Assembly: GCA_012274445.1 (NCBI GenBank)
Contig: JAAROD010000044.1
Location: 620,001-684,000, forward strand
Length of the DNA: 64,000 nucleotides
Direction of reading: 5' to 3'
Origin: Sclerotiophoma versabilis
Lineage: Eukaryota; Ascomycota; Dothideomycetes; Pleosporales; Didymellaceae
The notes under the pieces were generated by a model. It saw only the letters and a program-made list of their open reading frames with translations. It ran no database searches and was not told where the DNA came from. How positions within the stretch are numbered: position 1 is the stretch's first letter; each line of letters opens with the position of its first letter. A program made the translations under genes and the position numbers. Below, piece by piece: positions 35,406 to 46,498 of the stretch.

Positions 35406-37048
35406 ATGGCACAATCGTAAGACATGCACATGCGCAGCACCCTGTCCCGGCGCCTCCCATACTGACTGCGGATAGGGTCGGCTCCTTCTTCCAGTCCTTC
35501 TGGCACACAATGACCTCGAACGACCGTCATGCCTCGCACGACTCCCCGTACCGCACCGGGCGCCACATCCCCATCCCCCAGAGCCGCCACAGCGCCCTCA
35601 CCTCGATTGCTACCAGCGGCGTCGATTCCCGCGTCGACCTCTCCTCCCCCTACGCACACGACGACATTGCGACCAGCAATGGCTTCATCGGCTCGCCCAA
35701 GGGCCCCATGTCGCCCACCTCGCCCTACTCCCCTGGCATGCGCGGGTCGCTGAGCCGCCAAGCAACCGCCGACGCAGACACCTTCGACAAGGGCCCCAAC
35801 GGCGAGATCCAGATGCAGAACTTCAACGAGGGCCTGCCTCCCCCGCCGCCTGTCTCCCACTCGTGGAAGCGCATCGACCGCTGGGTCGAGGACCACTACG
35901 AGGAGCTTTTCGACAACGTCTGCGAGGGCGCTACAGCAAACGACGTCAACGAGCTGGAGCACGAGCTCGACGCCACTCTCCCCATGGACATACGCGAATC
36001 CTTGCAAGTCCACGATGGTCAAGAGCGTGGTGGTCTCCCTACCGGTGTCCTGTTTGGTCTGATGTTGCTCGACTGCGAGGAGATTGTCATGGAGTGGAAG
36101 AACTGGCGCAAAGTTGCCGAAGAGTATCTCACCACCAAGCCTGATTACCGAACGCCCCAGATCCCCGTCAAGGCCTTTGCTGGCTCTTCCACAGCACCCC
36201 CCATTGCGCAACCTCAGGCAACAGGCAACCCACTCTGGCGACAAGATCTGCAAGCTCGCCAAGATTCCCAGCCGCCGAACGCAGTCCAGAAGGCCTACGC
36301 CCACCCCGCCTGGATTCCTCTTGCTCGCGACTGGGGAGGTAACTACCTTGCTACTGATCTCGCTCCTGGACCTACTGGTACCTGGGGTCAGATCATCATC
36401 TTTGGCCGAGACTACGACTGCAAATTCGTTGTCGCACGCTCATGGGCTGCACTTCTTGCCATGGTCGCCGACGACATGGCCTCGAAAGACGTTCACATCG
36501 ATGAGGATAGCGGCGAACTTAAGCTCCTTGCCTTTAGGAAACAGAACGTTGAGCCACCATACCTTGAGATACTGCGCTGGCGGTGCGACCAGAAATTCGG
36601 CCGAAGGCCTGTGAACAAGCGTCGACCAAACAGCGGCCTGCGCATCAACCCTAACGCCCCCGGCGGTGTTGTACCTAGCTCCACCGCCAGCAGTCCCTAC
36701 CACAGCCCAGTCATGGGCCCTCAAGACCGTGGCCGCAGCCCCCACCGCCTGTCGACAAAGCAAAAGGGTGTCAGCCCGCGAGGCAAGCTATCTAGCCCTC
36801 TTGCCAGAGTCGCTGAAGAGCACGCACAACCCATCCATGTACACACCGATCTCGATGCGAAGACCAACACTGCTGCGGACAAGCTGATTTCTGTCGACAC
36901 CCCAAGGCCAAGCGACGACTTCCCTGTTCGCGCCAGCTTGAGCAGTGACAAGGAGAACAAAAAGGAGACTCAGGAGGAGAAGACAAAGCCTGCCTCGCTC
37001 AAGAGCCCAATTGCGGAAACCGCAGACCTCAAGACAGTCGAGATATAG
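35406..37048 (+). CDS. KNR4: Knr4/Smi1-like cell-wall synthesis regulator
   Basis: Exon 1 is 35406-35416 (11 nt, MAQ plus two bases) and exon 2 is 35476-37048; 527 residues. The N-terminus MAQSVGSFFQSFWHTMTSND and the following HSALTSI segment fit the family. The Smi1/Knr4 globular domain spans about residues 130-350 with SWKRIDRWVEDHYEELFDN, ELEHELDATLPMDIRESL, VHDGQERGG, GLMLLDCEEIVMEW, HPAWIPLARDWGGNYLATDL and GQIIIFGRDYDCKFVVARSW. The C-terminal 150 residues are disordered, Ser/Pro/Lys-rich. In yeast Knr4 links the cell-integrity MAP kinase Slt2 and calcineurin to glucan synthesis and localises to growth sites. The alternative of starting at the Met of exon 2 would lose the conserved first 15 residues. 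A 425-codon antisense frame is a shadow. Confidence 0.93.
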
Positions 37049-38199
37049 TGACACTATCTCACCGCACGCACGACCATTTCCCTCTTACCTGCTCATGTGA
37101 GCACCACTGAATACCATCAGCAGCTTTCAAGCGCACTCGTCATCCGTGAGGGAGAAGTATCGGGCACAATCGCAGCCATATTTCCAACATTTCGATACAA
37201 CGGTCGGCGTAATCTTACTGTACATGTGTCTTGCAAGGCTACCTCATTCCGAGCTTTTCCCTGCGAGACGACTGTATCACGAAATTTTCTTTCTTAGATA
37301 CAACGCAGCCCACAGCAACTTCCACCTCCTTGTCCTCATCCCTATCTGCAAAGTTTTGTACAACAGGTACCCCTTTTACTTCTCAACTGCCACCTACGCA
37401 GCGGCAGCGGCAGCAACAGTTCCTTTCACCGCATTCCATCTGAGCATTAGCATACGCGTGGCACCGCATGGCCTGGTCGTTGGTGGTTTGGAGCTACGTT
37501 TTGTTCTGTGGAGTTCTTCTTTTCTGGGCGCTGCGCGGGCTTTGATAGCGTACGCGGTGTCGAAATGTGGATATGGGGTAATGCGAGACAAGGAGAGGTG
37601 GTGAGGCGTGTGGCTGTATGATTTTGGTGAGATGTGCTTGTGCGCATACGTTAGGATGAATTGAACATGTTCAAATGAAGCCGTGGCACACGTGATGAAT
37701 AACATGACTGATGTGGTAAGTAGTGCCTCACTTTACTAACACGGCAGCTGTTGTCGTTCCAATGAGACGAATAGGGTAAGTACAACGCTTGATATCGACC
37801 TTCTTATGCGTCACCTTTCTTGATCTCTTCCTCCCCTGCTCATGGACCCGTACGAATCCGAATTCGAACAGATCCGAATTCGAACAGATCCGAACCCTCC
37901 CCCAGATTCCAGGTACCTACTCCCAGCAGAATATCCATGACATGCAGAGTGTGCGCAGTGCAGCGCAGCGCCGCCCCATCTGCACTTCTTGTGGCTGCAG
38001 CATATATCAGCAGCATCCCCAATCAGGTGTCAAACTCTCCATTTAGCTTTGCAGCAAAGGCTGAGCGCTGCGCTCAGCCTCGCTGCATAGCCCCCAACTT
38101 ACAAAAGCTAGCCTGCTCCTCTCCGGCATCTTTGTCTTTTCCGAGTTTCAGCAACTGAGTTTTCTGGTCTTCCTTTTTCATGATTCCACCGTTTTCACG
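37049..38199. other. Intergenic, 1.15 kb
   Basis: 3' region of KNR4 and upstream region of the membrane-protein gene. Holds one short tandem repeat (37855-37894, listed separately). No gene supported. Confidence 0.5.
37855..37894. repeat. Tandem repeat of a 16-bp palindrome-containing unit
   Basis: About 2.5 copies of GATCCGAATTCGAACA. Each full unit holds the palindrome CGAATTCG. Confidence 0.8.
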
Positions 38200-39277
38200 A
38201 TGAATGCTACCGACGTTATTGGTTGGACTCCTGAACCGCAAACCCGCGGGACTATCGGTCTTGTTTGGAGTTGCCTTGCGACTATCTTCCTTTGCACTTG
38301 GAGTGCTGTTCATCCCAATCTTCCTGCTGAGGATGAGGGTCCACGACATATAATTTGGCGCCGCATGCTATATTTGCTGGGTGCCTTGCTCGCACCTGAG
38401 TGGATATGTATGCTTGCTGTAGCGGAAGTGGCAGACGCCCGTGCGGTGCAAGCAAAGGTGAGTCCTGCGGATTCACTGCTTATGGAAAAAGCTAAAAGCA
38501 TTAAAGTCACCAGGCTGGTCGCTCGCGCAATGCTTCTACCTGATCATGGGCGGGTTCATTGTCAAAGGTGATGACAGGCCAATACGCTTAGAGCCGGTAG
38601 ATCTGTTGAGACTGCTCGAATCTCACGCGCTCTCCTGGCCCGAGTCAATAGAACCAGATATATTGGATCGTAGCAAGGCTGACTGGGTTTTGAAGGCTGT
38701 AGCTCTCGCCCAAGCTATCTGGTTCATTGCGCAAATCATCGGCCGTGCCGCTCAAGGCTTAAGCGTGACAGCGTTGGAGTTGTTTACCCTAGCAATGATA
38801 TCATGTGCCTTAGTCACGTATATGGCGTGGTGGGCAAAGCCGTTCGACGTCCATAAGGCTACAGTCCTTAAGCTGGAGAAAGCGGTGCCCGATGATATGC
38901 AGGCGATTCGAAGGGTAGGGTTACCGACCCAGAACAGGCGTATCGCTGACGCAGGGTTGGCCTCGCGACTATTCCTGGTATGCGTCATTCTCGTATTTGG
39001 CGCTCTACATCTTGCAGGTTGGCGATTTCACTTTCCAACAGAGATAGAAAAATGGTTGTGGAGAGCAAGCAGTGTTTTATGTGTTACACTACCACTGCTG
39101 GTTGTGTTAGCAATCTATTTCGATCTGATTACGGAGCGGCTTGGGATCTCGATCGGCGTCCTATATGTAATCTGCAGACTTTACATGATGGTGGAGATGT
39201 TCGTTAGTCTGAGAGCAGTACCAGCAGACGTCTACAAGACGCCGCAGTGGTCTCAGTACCTACCATCGTTTGGCTGA
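38200..39277 (+). CDS. Fungal polytopic membrane protein, unknown function
   Basis: Two exons, 38200-38457 and 38507-39277, give 342 residues. The conserved start pattern is GWTPEPQTRGTIGLVWSCLA then TIFLCTWSAVHPNLP; I recall this RGT-x-(S/G)L-x4-L-x2-(L/I)FLC-W-x2-H signature from a large family of uncharacterised fungal integral membrane proteins. About seven or eight hydrophobic segments follow (for example LYLLGALLAPEWICMLAVAE, FYLIMGGF, AIWFIAQIIGRAAQG, LFLVCVILVFGALHLAGW, LCVTLPLLVVLAIYFDL). The intron is short (49 nt) and uses an AAAG acceptor, chosen because it is the only one restoring phase 0 into WSLAQCFYLIMGGF; the nearby CCAG would shift the frame. These genes often lie in variable regions. 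No enzyme motif seen. Confidence 0.75.
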
Positions 39278-39766
39278 GGGACTTGGCGACAACTAAAACA
39301 GAGCCCAGCGGCAATCAATGTATGTAGTATGCTTAAGACTTTCCAATGGCGTTTGTCGTGCGCTTAAAACTGCTCGAGGTCCTGCTCACTGAGCTCCATT
39401 AACAACACTCTTAGGTGCTCTGTCATCTACCAATTTTGTGACGAATGATATACCTTGTTTGTGATATTTCAAGATACAGTTATCTGCCTTTTACAGTCAT
39501 CTTTCTCTCAAACGAATCTAATGCAAATGCGTTGAGGCATCCAGACGACGATTAGCGACAGAACCTCCTATCTTCATATAGACCATCCTTCGTACTGTCC
39601 GATGGCAGTGATACTCTTAGACTTATCATCGTATTTCCCTACATCCACGTGCGTTCGCACCGATTTCGTGTGCATGGGTTCCTCAACGTTCCGAGCCCCG
39701 CACCCAGAACACGACCACCCGCTTTCACCTCCACCTGGGAAAGCCAGTTCACTTTCCTCGCCCATC
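39278..39766. other. Intergenic, 0.5 kb
   Basis: Between two plus-strand genes. The downstream frame is open up to an ATG at 39602, but I prefer the start at 39767, so 39602-39766 is taken as leader. Confidence 0.5.
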
Positions 39767-41566
39767 ATGGCGGCATTTGCACCACCAGTACATCGCGACA
39801 GATTCTTTTACAGTTTCATTCTCCATGCAGATGCAGGGAACGATAATCACCACCCACGCGCCAGCGTTGCAGAGCTCACTGCACTGCTGCGGCCTGAGGC
39901 ACCAAATGGCAAGAAGGCAAGAACACAAGACGTTGTTAGGCCGATCAAAGATCATCCCTGGCATTACTGGACTGCACAGCTTATCCACTATGGGCTCACC
40001 TCCACTAAAGATAAGAACGCTGCAAAGGTGCGACTCCTTGGTGCATTGAACGCAAACAAACTAGAGGTACCAGACTGGATTCAAAAGCTGGAGGCTGAAG
40101 TCAAGAAGGAGTGGGAAGCAGAAAACAGGAAGTTAAAGAAAGCAACGAAAGAGGGCGGGGCATCGAAACAAGCAAAGACCAAGGAGCCGGCTGCGAATGC
40201 GAAGAACTCGTCAGTGAAGGAAGGCACAAAGAAAGAGCCGGTCAAGAAAGCACTGGCGAAGGAAGTACCGAGGAGCAGCTCTAAGACTCCGTCTGCTACC
40301 AATGCAACACCAAAGTCCGCGGCAGCCAAGCGAAAACGCGACGAGACAGAGCAGTCTGATACAACTAATCCCAATAAGAAGACTAAATCAAAGGGCAAAA
40401 CTGAGATTAAAATCGCGTCCCCAGGTCAAACAGCAATACTCATACAGTCTCCTGCTTCTCGAAAACCTCTGTCATCAGATGAGGAGCCTTGGCCCGCACC
40501 GCAACGAAGGATCATCAACCACGATGCATGGAGATTCTTCGACTTTGACCATCTCGTACATACCCGGCCCTCAAACGCACCTCATCCCTGCCCATATCGT
40601 GTGTCCTGCCCTGACGCGGAGGCGGAGTGGGATCAAGACTCAATCAAAGAATTCTATCTCGCCTTCTCAGCAACAGAAGAAGAATGGTGGAGCAGGTTCG
40701 AGTGGGGCGCATTCAAGGGGATTTTGATCCTGCAGCGGCAGCCAAAGAGAGTGAATAAAGCAGTTGGGGTGCCGTTCAAGTGGCGCGCTCATTATGCATA
40801 CGGACACGAAGACGGCGACGGCGAAGGCAAGATATTCTTCGACTCCTTATATACCATCAAAGGCGAAATCTACAATTTCTTCCGAGAGAAGCCGTGCCAT
40901 TTCCGTGGACAAGCGATACAGTACGCTCAGGCTCCGGGGCATCCGTATCAAACACCTGCAGGCACGCCAGTACTTGATCAGCTGCGAATTGAGTGGAGCC
41001 AGATGCCCACCATCATGCGCGATACTCCAGCAAAGAAAGCTAGGGTGAAGAAAGAGAAGCCTAGTGAACACATCTCTGGAACTGTCGACGGACATTCTGG
41101 AGTTGCGGCAACAGACCTTGGGCAAGACGATATCTATCTCAGCGGAACCTACAGAATCAGCTCCAACAGTATCGAAGAAGCCTTCCTCATCCCCACCACC
41201 AATCGTCCCCTCCGACTCACTCTCTTTACAGAGGAGACATCTGGACTCTGGTGGGCGAGCTTCCAATGGGCTATGTTCGATGGCATTATGAAGCTGGACC
41301 CAGGCCCAACTTATGAAACTATCGATCAAATGCATACTTTCGGCTGGCGCATCCGCAACACGGAAACGGGTGCGCTGGCTTTCGGCAGGAATTGTACTGG
41401 AGAGATAAGTTTTGATGGAAAGAACAGAACGCTGGTAGGTGCGCTCTACGACGTGCCAGGTATCGGCGGCATCGACTTTGAAGGAAAGAGGATGGCAGGC
41501 CCGAGAAGGGTTGGAGGTTTGAAGAAAGAGTGGGACTGGTTTGTTGAAGAAGCGTATGGGAGATGA
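39767..41566 (+). CDS. Protein with two copies of a Trp-rich module, unknown function
   Basis: Single exon; 599 residues from ATG 39767 (an in-frame ATG at 39602 would add 55 unconvincing residues). The N-terminal 110 residues look ordered (FYSFILHADAGN, KDHPWHYWTAQLIHYGL). Residues about 115-235 are a Lys-rich linker with nuclear-localisation-like AAKRKRDE and KKTKSKGK. Two related modules follow, about 277-385 and 462-575: each has an aromatic core (EWWSRFEWGAFKGILILQ in the first, LWWASFQWAMFDGIMKLD in the second), then an F-x-WR strand and a closing segment with F(R/E)G. The second ends with GIGGIDFEGKRM. The duplication is my reading of the sequence; I do not know a name for the module. 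The protein is probably nuclear. Confidence 0.75.
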   Translation: MAAFAPPVHRDRFFYSFILHADAGNDNHHPRASVAELTALLRPEAPNGKKARTQDVVRPIKDHPWHYWTAQLIHYGLTSTKDKNAAKVRLLGALNANKLEVPDWIQKLEAEVKKEWEAENRKLKKATKEGGASKQAKTKEPAANAKNSSVKEGTKKEPVKKALAKEVPRSSSKTPSATNATPKSAAAKRKRDETEQSDTTNPNKKTKSKGKTEIKIASPGQTAILIQSPASRKPLSSDEEPWPAPQRRIINHDAWRFFDFDHLVHTRPSNAPHPCPYRVSCPDAEAEWDQDSIKEFYLAFSATEEEWWSRFEWGAFKGILILQRQPKRVNKAVGVPFKWRAHYAYGHEDGDGEGKIFFDSLYTIKGEIYNFFREKPCHFRGQAIQYAQAPGHPYQTPAGTPVLDQLRIEWSQMPTIMRDTPAKKARVKKEKPSEHISGTVDGHSGVAATDLGQDDIYLSGTYRISSNSIEEAFLIPTTNRPLRLTLFTEETSGLWWASFQWAMFDGIMKLDPGPTYETIDQMHTFGWRIRNTETGALAFGRNCTGEISFDGKNRTLVGALYDVPGIGGIDFEGKRMAGPRRVGGLKKEWDWFVEEAYGR

Positions 41567-42133
41567 TAGACGGAGTGAATACCCTGTCCCCAATCGATTT
41601 GTAGAGAAGTAACGTAGTTGACCTTTTCTAATGCTCTCGACATTGTCAACCAAATCGTCGACTCTGCATCGACACCCCAATGACCCAAGAAGTATTGGTC
41701 TTGTGTTGAGCTCATAACCAGTGATTCACCTTTGACAACCTTTCTCATCCTATGCGCTGTATGAAGAGGCCTTGTGAGAGATCTTTGTTCTTGTTGCTAC
41801 GCCATCATCTGGCTTTGTTCGACATCCTTACTAAGCAACTCAATTTTGCATAATGTCATTGTCTTACACTTGTAGCACTGCAAATATGCTGTATCTACCC
41901 TTACTGTCTGGCGAAAGCACTGAGATGCACCACACAATGCGCGTTGTTTGCCTCTGTTCGTTAAGACTGCTCATATACACTGAAGCTCCATGGGTGCTTC
42001 AAGAAAGCAAAGTATCGAGGAACATGCAACCACACAAACACAATTCCTGACACACATACTCGACTTCACTGACTAAAGTCAGCCTTTCTATCAGCGAGTC
42101 AGCAGAGAAATCCCACCTCCAGAGATCACAACC
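41567..42133. other. Intergenic, 0.57 kb
   Basis: Between two plus-strand genes; no feature recognised. Confidence 0.5.
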
Positions 42134-44641
42134 ATGACAAAGAAAGAGGAAGAAAAAGCGAGGAAAGCGTTCCAGAAAAGATTCGAGAAGAACAGCTATC
42201 ACAACAAGACGCAGAGAAATACAACCAGACATGTTGACGGACGTCACTTCCACCTTTCAAGTATGGGAGCTGGTGGTGGGCTTGTTCTGGAAGAAAGCGA
42301 GTTTGAGGAGGAGCTGCGTCCGCAGCCGTCCCCTGCACCACGAAGAGCAGCTTTCGCAAGCATTCTGGAGGAGGCAAAAGCCGTTTCAAAGAAGAGGGCG
42401 CCTTTTCAGCGGGAGAATAAGGAAGATCAGACAGTAAAGAATAAGGCAGCCCAACCTGACCGTGTGGTGCGCAGGCCACAGCTATTGAACCAGCCTGCCA
42501 CATCCGGCATCACGAAGAGGGAGGGAAGCGAGAACAAACTCAGGGATCACACGGCTGGCATTGGGTTTGTTCGTGTTGTTGGAGTATCTACAGCAGTTCC
42601 TGTATGCGAGAAAGAACATATTCGCGTCATCTGCCACTGGTCATATTCCGACCCCATCAATCGCAGGGGAACTTGGCATCTGGAACAAGCCGACCATCGA
42701 GACATTTCGGAAAACGGCTTTGAGGATCACCTGAAATGCAAGTGCAAGGACAGTACAGAACTGTTGAAAAAGTTGGGATGGCGAATGATCGACGACTTCG
42801 AGCAGCATGAGGACGATGATTGGGACCGTTTAGCGCCAAAGGAGAAAGAGAGTTCTAGAAGAGCTAGAGGATTACTTTGGGAGAAAAATCAAACTCACAA
42901 ACGAGTTGTCCGAGAGCTTGGCGTCTTAGTTGCTGACGCTATGCGTGGTACTGATGACATGGGTAATGCTGGCAGAGCAGGTGTTGCAGGAACTAGATGC
43001 GAAGAAAAGGGCAACGGCGAGAAGGAAAACGAGGGTAACAAAAGCAAAAAGAATCAGAGAGATGATAAGGATACCCCCCAGAATAAGAAAGAAGCAGGAC
43101 AAGCAGCTGAGTTGTCCAGGCTGAGCAGACTCATGAAAGACCAGGCTAAACGTAAGGCTGCAGATAGGAGGAGAGCCAGGAGGTTAGCCCAAAACCAAGC
43201 AAAAAAACCGAATATGGCTAAAAGCGCGGGCTTGATGCACGACTCTGTACTGAAAAGGCCTCATGGCTTTGACCAGACTGATGTCGGTCGAGCGACTACA
43301 AGACAACGGGGTCAGGTGTTAGAAAACCACCTGAAGGCCGGACAGCGAAAACTGAACAAGACAACCAGACTAGAAATGACCGAGGAAGAGCAAGAGGCAC
43401 TGAAAAGTATTCAGGCTGCCGAGAGGGAAGAAATCGACCAGCTTGACCAAGCGGAATGGGATGATGAGGCAAGGCAGCATGGAGAAGATGGAGGTGCAGC
43501 GGAGTCAGAAGAGGAGTTGGACAACGGACTTGAAGCTGCATTGTTAGACGCTCTACAGGATGCCTCCCCTGAGGCTGAACCAGCTAAGAAACAGCCCCCT
43601 AGAAATGCACAGAGAAGGACGCCGGACTCAAAGCTATTAAACACTATGTCTGTACCAGATGAGTCTCAAGCGTCACCACTAACAGGAAAGCGAAAGGAAA
43701 GGCCGAAGCAGCGCGCACGCCCTATTGTTGAAGACTCATCCGAGGAATCAGACAGTATCAAAGCTCCAAAGCCTTGCAAACCAGTAAACCCCAAGTCCAA
43801 GCTTAAAGCTCCTCCGAAGACCAAGAAGCCAACAATGAAATTCGCGGAATATCTCCTCGCGAAGAGCGCTGGGAAAACCCGCGTATCTGAAACAAAGGAA
43901 TTGGAAAAGTCCGACAAGGCCTCAAAAGCTCTCGAGAACCCGGAGACGGAGGAGACAAAGAATACCGAGACAAAAGCAGGTAAGCTCCTAAAGTCTACGG
44001 AGTGCATCGCCGACAACGATCTCGAAGATGACGCAAAGGACGACGTCGGATTGGCAACCAACAAATCGAACAACGAGCAAGTAAGCGCTGAGCTCACCAA
44101 CACAGGAACGACCGTCGCTTCTGCCGAACAGGACGGCGATTACGTAGAAACAAGGGTCGAACCTACTTTTTCTGTAGAAATTCAACACCAACATGTCTCC
44201 ATAGAGCGCACCGGAGCGATGGGAAATACCACACTAAACCACGGCTCTGCCGATCAAGATGGTACTACCGTAACTCCAGGATCTACGATCGAGATACGAA
44301 CCAGTCCGCCTACTTCTCCAGGTGCAGCATCATTGGCTCCGTCGACGTCTTCACCGTCGAGCAAGAAGCGCAAGACGATGTGGTCGGGAAGTGATAGCGA
44401 AGTGACGATCCGCCTTGAGGGCTTGAAGAGGGTGAAGCGCGTGCGGTTCAGCGAGGGTTTGCGGCAGGGTGACGCTGCGGAAGCAGAGTCCAGAGAAAGC
44501 GAGTCCAAGGGAAGTAAAGACGCGGCAGTGGAAAGCGAGGCAAGCGCACTGGAAGTTAGTATTGCTCAAGCAGAAGGTGAGAGTGATAATTATGACTACT
44601 TATTCGATGAATCGCCAAGGAGTGATCACGGTAAAGTTTAA
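42134..44641 (+). CDS. Large charged protein, probably nuclear, unknown function
   Basis: Single exon, 835 residues. The start MTKKEEEKARKAFQKRFEKN is a charged helix. Residues about 140-230 are the only part that looks folded, with GIGFVRVVGVSTAVPVCEKE, VICHWSYSDPINRRGTWHL, HLKCKCKDSTELLKKLGW and RMIDDFEQHEDDDWDRL. The rest is Lys/Glu/Arg-rich and disordered with likely coiled coils (LSRLSRLMKDQAKRKAADRR) and acidic patches (EDGGAAESEEELDNG). Many basic clusters could act as nuclear-localisation signals. No zinc-finger pattern, helicase or enzyme motif is seen. The long unbroken frame with Lys/Glu-biased codons and a clear start supports a real gene. I do not recognise the family. Confidence 0.7.
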   Translation: MTKKEEEKARKAFQKRFEKNSYHNKTQRNTTRHVDGRHFHLSSMGAGGGLVLEESEFEEELRPQPSPAPRRAAFASILEEAKAVSKKRAPFQRENKEDQTVKNKAAQPDRVVRRPQLLNQPATSGITKREGSENKLRDHTAGIGFVRVVGVSTAVPVCEKEHIRVICHWSYSDPINRRGTWHLEQADHRDISENGFEDHLKCKCKDSTELLKKLGWRMIDDFEQHEDDDWDRLAPKEKESSRRARGLLWEKNQTHKRVVRELGVLVADAMRGTDDMGNAGRAGVAGTRCEEKGNGEKENEGNKSKKNQRDDKDTPQNKKEAGQAAELSRLSRLMKDQAKRKAADRRRARRLAQNQAKKPNMAKSAGLMHDSVLKRPHGFDQTDVGRATTRQRGQVLENHLKAGQRKLNKTTRLEMTEEEQEALKSIQAAEREEIDQLDQAEWDDEARQHGEDGGAAESEEELDNGLEAALLDALQDASPEAEPAKKQPPRNAQRRTPDSKLLNTMSVPDESQASPLTGKRKERPKQRARPIVEDSSEESDSIKAPKPCKPVNPKSKLKAPPKTKKPTMKFAEYLLAKSAGKTRVSETKELEKSDKASKALENPETEETKNTETKAGKLLKSTECIADNDLEDDAKDDVGLATNKSNNEQVSAELTNTGTTVASAEQDGDYVETRVEPTFSVEIQHQHVSIERTGAMGNTTLNHGSADQDGTTVTPGSTIEIRTSPPTSPGAASLAPSTSSPSSKKRKTMWSGSDSEVTIRLEGLKRVKRVRFSEGLRQGDAAEAESRESESKGSKDAAVESEASALEVSIAQAEGESDNYDYLFDESPRSDHGKV

Positions 44642-44752
44642 GCGCAACAGCAGCACATTGTAGGTAGAAATGGTGTATGAGTATGCTTTTCTGTATTTTA
44701 TACTCTCAACTACTACTCTTCCAATCCCTCAATCCGCACTGCGTATAGTCCT

Positions 44753-46498
44753 CTACATTCCACCTGCAATAGTAGGGCCGTAGGAAGACCTCTTCTTGAA
44801 CATCTTCAGGGGAGTAGACTCGCTGGGGCACACGTTCGAGGGCTGAACGCAGATGCCACCACCACCGCGGCAGCAAGTGTTGATAGCGCAGACCCTGTCG
44901 GCTCCGCAGTCGGAGTCAATGTTGCAGGCAGGGGCACTGCATGGTGTAGAACCGTAGACGCACACACCCTTGCCTCCAGCGGTAGCAGCGCATACGCAGC
45001 TGTTGTTGTTGCCGCAGGGAATGTAGTTGGAGCAATTAGAGGACTCGCATGCCTTAGTCTCAGGCACCGCGGGTGTGATGCACTGGCCAGCGCTGCAGGT
45101 CTGTCCGTTACCACAAGTGTTGCCGCAGGTGCCACAGTTGCTGGTGTCATTCTGGAGATCCTTGCAGGTGTCGGGAGTGGTGCCACAAAGAGAAGAGGTG
45201 AGGCCGGAGCATGGGCAGACAGTAGCTGTAGCTGTAGCTGTGGTAGTGACAGTAACGGAAGGAGTAAAGGTCTCGGTAGCGGCAGCAACGGTGGTGAAGA
45301 CGGTCTCGGTCTCGGTCAGCTGAGTAGTCGTGGTGAAAAGGATGGCCTCGGTAACGTAGGCAGCCTCGGCCAAAGTAGTAGTGGTGGTGACCTGAGCGGT
45401 AGCCGATGCGAGACCCAAGCAGCCGCAGGCAGTGGAGATAGTATCACAGGCGAAGCCAGTCTGAAGAGCCACAGGAGCTGCCTCGCAAGAGGGCACAGGT
45501 GTAGGGGCGGGAGTGGGGATGGGGGTAGAAGAAGGTGTGTAGATCTCAGAGGAGCTTATGATCTCACTAGAGTAGTAAACCGAAGAGGAGACAGACTCTG
45601 CAGGGTACTCGGCGTAGCTCGAGGCGGTTGGGTATCCGAGCGAAGAGCTGATCAAAGAGCTGATCTGCTCGTAGACGCTCGAGGTAACAGGATAAGCCTC
45701 GGGAGTAGACTCCGGGTATGAGTCGTAGTAGACAGAAGAGTAGGCATCCGCAGTTGAGACTGGGTGAGCAGCGGAGCTAGCGTTCTGGTAGTGACCCGCG
45801 GGTATCGAAGGGTAGGCCTTGGGAGTGGACTCAGAGTAAGAAGGGACCGAGTATTCACCATTGGATGGCTGCGAGGGGTAAGCAGCCTGGGAGGAACCGG
45901 GAGCGTAGTAGTCGTTCTGAGCGCTCGAAACAGCGCCCTGCGAGTAGGCAGGAGGCTGGCCAGCACCATGGGCGACAGAGGTAGCATGCTGCTGGCTCTT
46001 GGTACAGGAAGTAGATGTCTTGACAGGTGTGGGCGTGGCGCTGGTCTTGCTTTCGGTGCAAGTAGTTGAGCTAGGCGTAGGAGTGCTGGTGGTCTTGCTC
46101 TTGGTGCAAGATGTTGATTGGGCCTCCTCATATCCACGACGCTTAAGAGCCGTGGTGCAAGAGTAGACAGTGGTAGACTCCTCGATGGTCGAGGTGGACG
46201 TGGCGATAGGAGCAGTCTCAGTCGCGGTGCCACTGCTGACAGTGTCGGTCTGCGTAGTTGTGGTAGTAAAGCTGAGCGTGACCTGGCTGGGAGTGGTGAT
46301 GGTGGTAGTCTCTGTTGTTGTAGTAGACTCAACAACAGTCTCGGTAGACGTTCCGAAGTTGAGGATAGATGAGCAGTAAGTCTTGCCGTCATCGGCCTGG
46401 AGAAGAGCAGTTACGTCCGCGACGTGCTCGCATTCGGGTGCTAGTTGGGCAACGGCTGCGCCGGCCGAAGCCAAGAGGATGAGAGAGCGGGAAAACAT
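44753..46498 (-). CDS. Secreted Ser/Thr- and Cys-rich wall or adhesion protein
   Basis: Single exon, 581 residues, ATG at 46496-46498. Signal peptide about 1-17 (MFSRSLILLASAGAAVA). The mature start has a small Cys-containing segment (APECEHVADVTALLQADDG, TYCSSI), followed by long Thr/Ser-rich repeats suited to O-mannosylation, a Tyr/Ser/Pro-rich stretch with repeated S(T/Q)P(E/K)AYP-like units, and a Cys-rich C-terminal third (CPCSGLTSSLCG, NCGTCGNTCGNGQTCSAGQC, CGADRVCAINTCCRGGGG). There is no terminal hydrophobic tail, so it is secreted or held by its cysteines rather than by GPI. The layout resembles fungal mucin-like surface proteins. The open frames of similar length on other strands are produced by the repetitive Thr/Ser codons. 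Confidence 0.82.
   Translation of the reverse strand: MFSRSLILLASAGAAVAQLAPECEHVADVTALLQADDGKTYCSSILNFGTSTETVVESTTTTETTTITTPSQVTLSFTTTTTQTDTVSSGTATETAPIATSTSTIEESTTVYSCTTALKRRGYEEAQSTSCTKSKTTSTPTPSSTTCTESKTSATPTPVKTSTSCTKSQQHATSVAHGAGQPPAYSQGAVSSAQNDYYAPGSSQAAYPSQPSNGEYSVPSYSESTPKAYPSIPAGHYQNASSAAHPVSTADAYSSVYYDSYPESTPEAYPVTSSVYEQISSLISSSLGYPTASSYAEYPAESVSSSVYYSSEIISSSEIYTPSSTPIPTPAPTPVPSCEAAPVALQTGFACDTISTACGCLGLASATAQVTTTTTLAEAAYVTEAILFTTTTQLTETETVFTTVAAATETFTPSVTVTTTATATATVCPCSGLTSSLCGTTPDTCKDLQNDTSNCGTCGNTCGNGQTCSAGQCITPAVPETKACESSNCSNYIPCGNNNSCVCAATAGGKGVCVYGSTPCSAPACNIDSDCGADRVCAINTCCRGGGGICVQPSNVCPSESTPLKMFKKRSSYGPTIAGGM

Noticed and set aside
35027..36304. 425-codon minus-strand frame opposite KNR4
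   Set aside because: Antisense shadow; the plus strand holds the complete Smi1/Knr4 domain.
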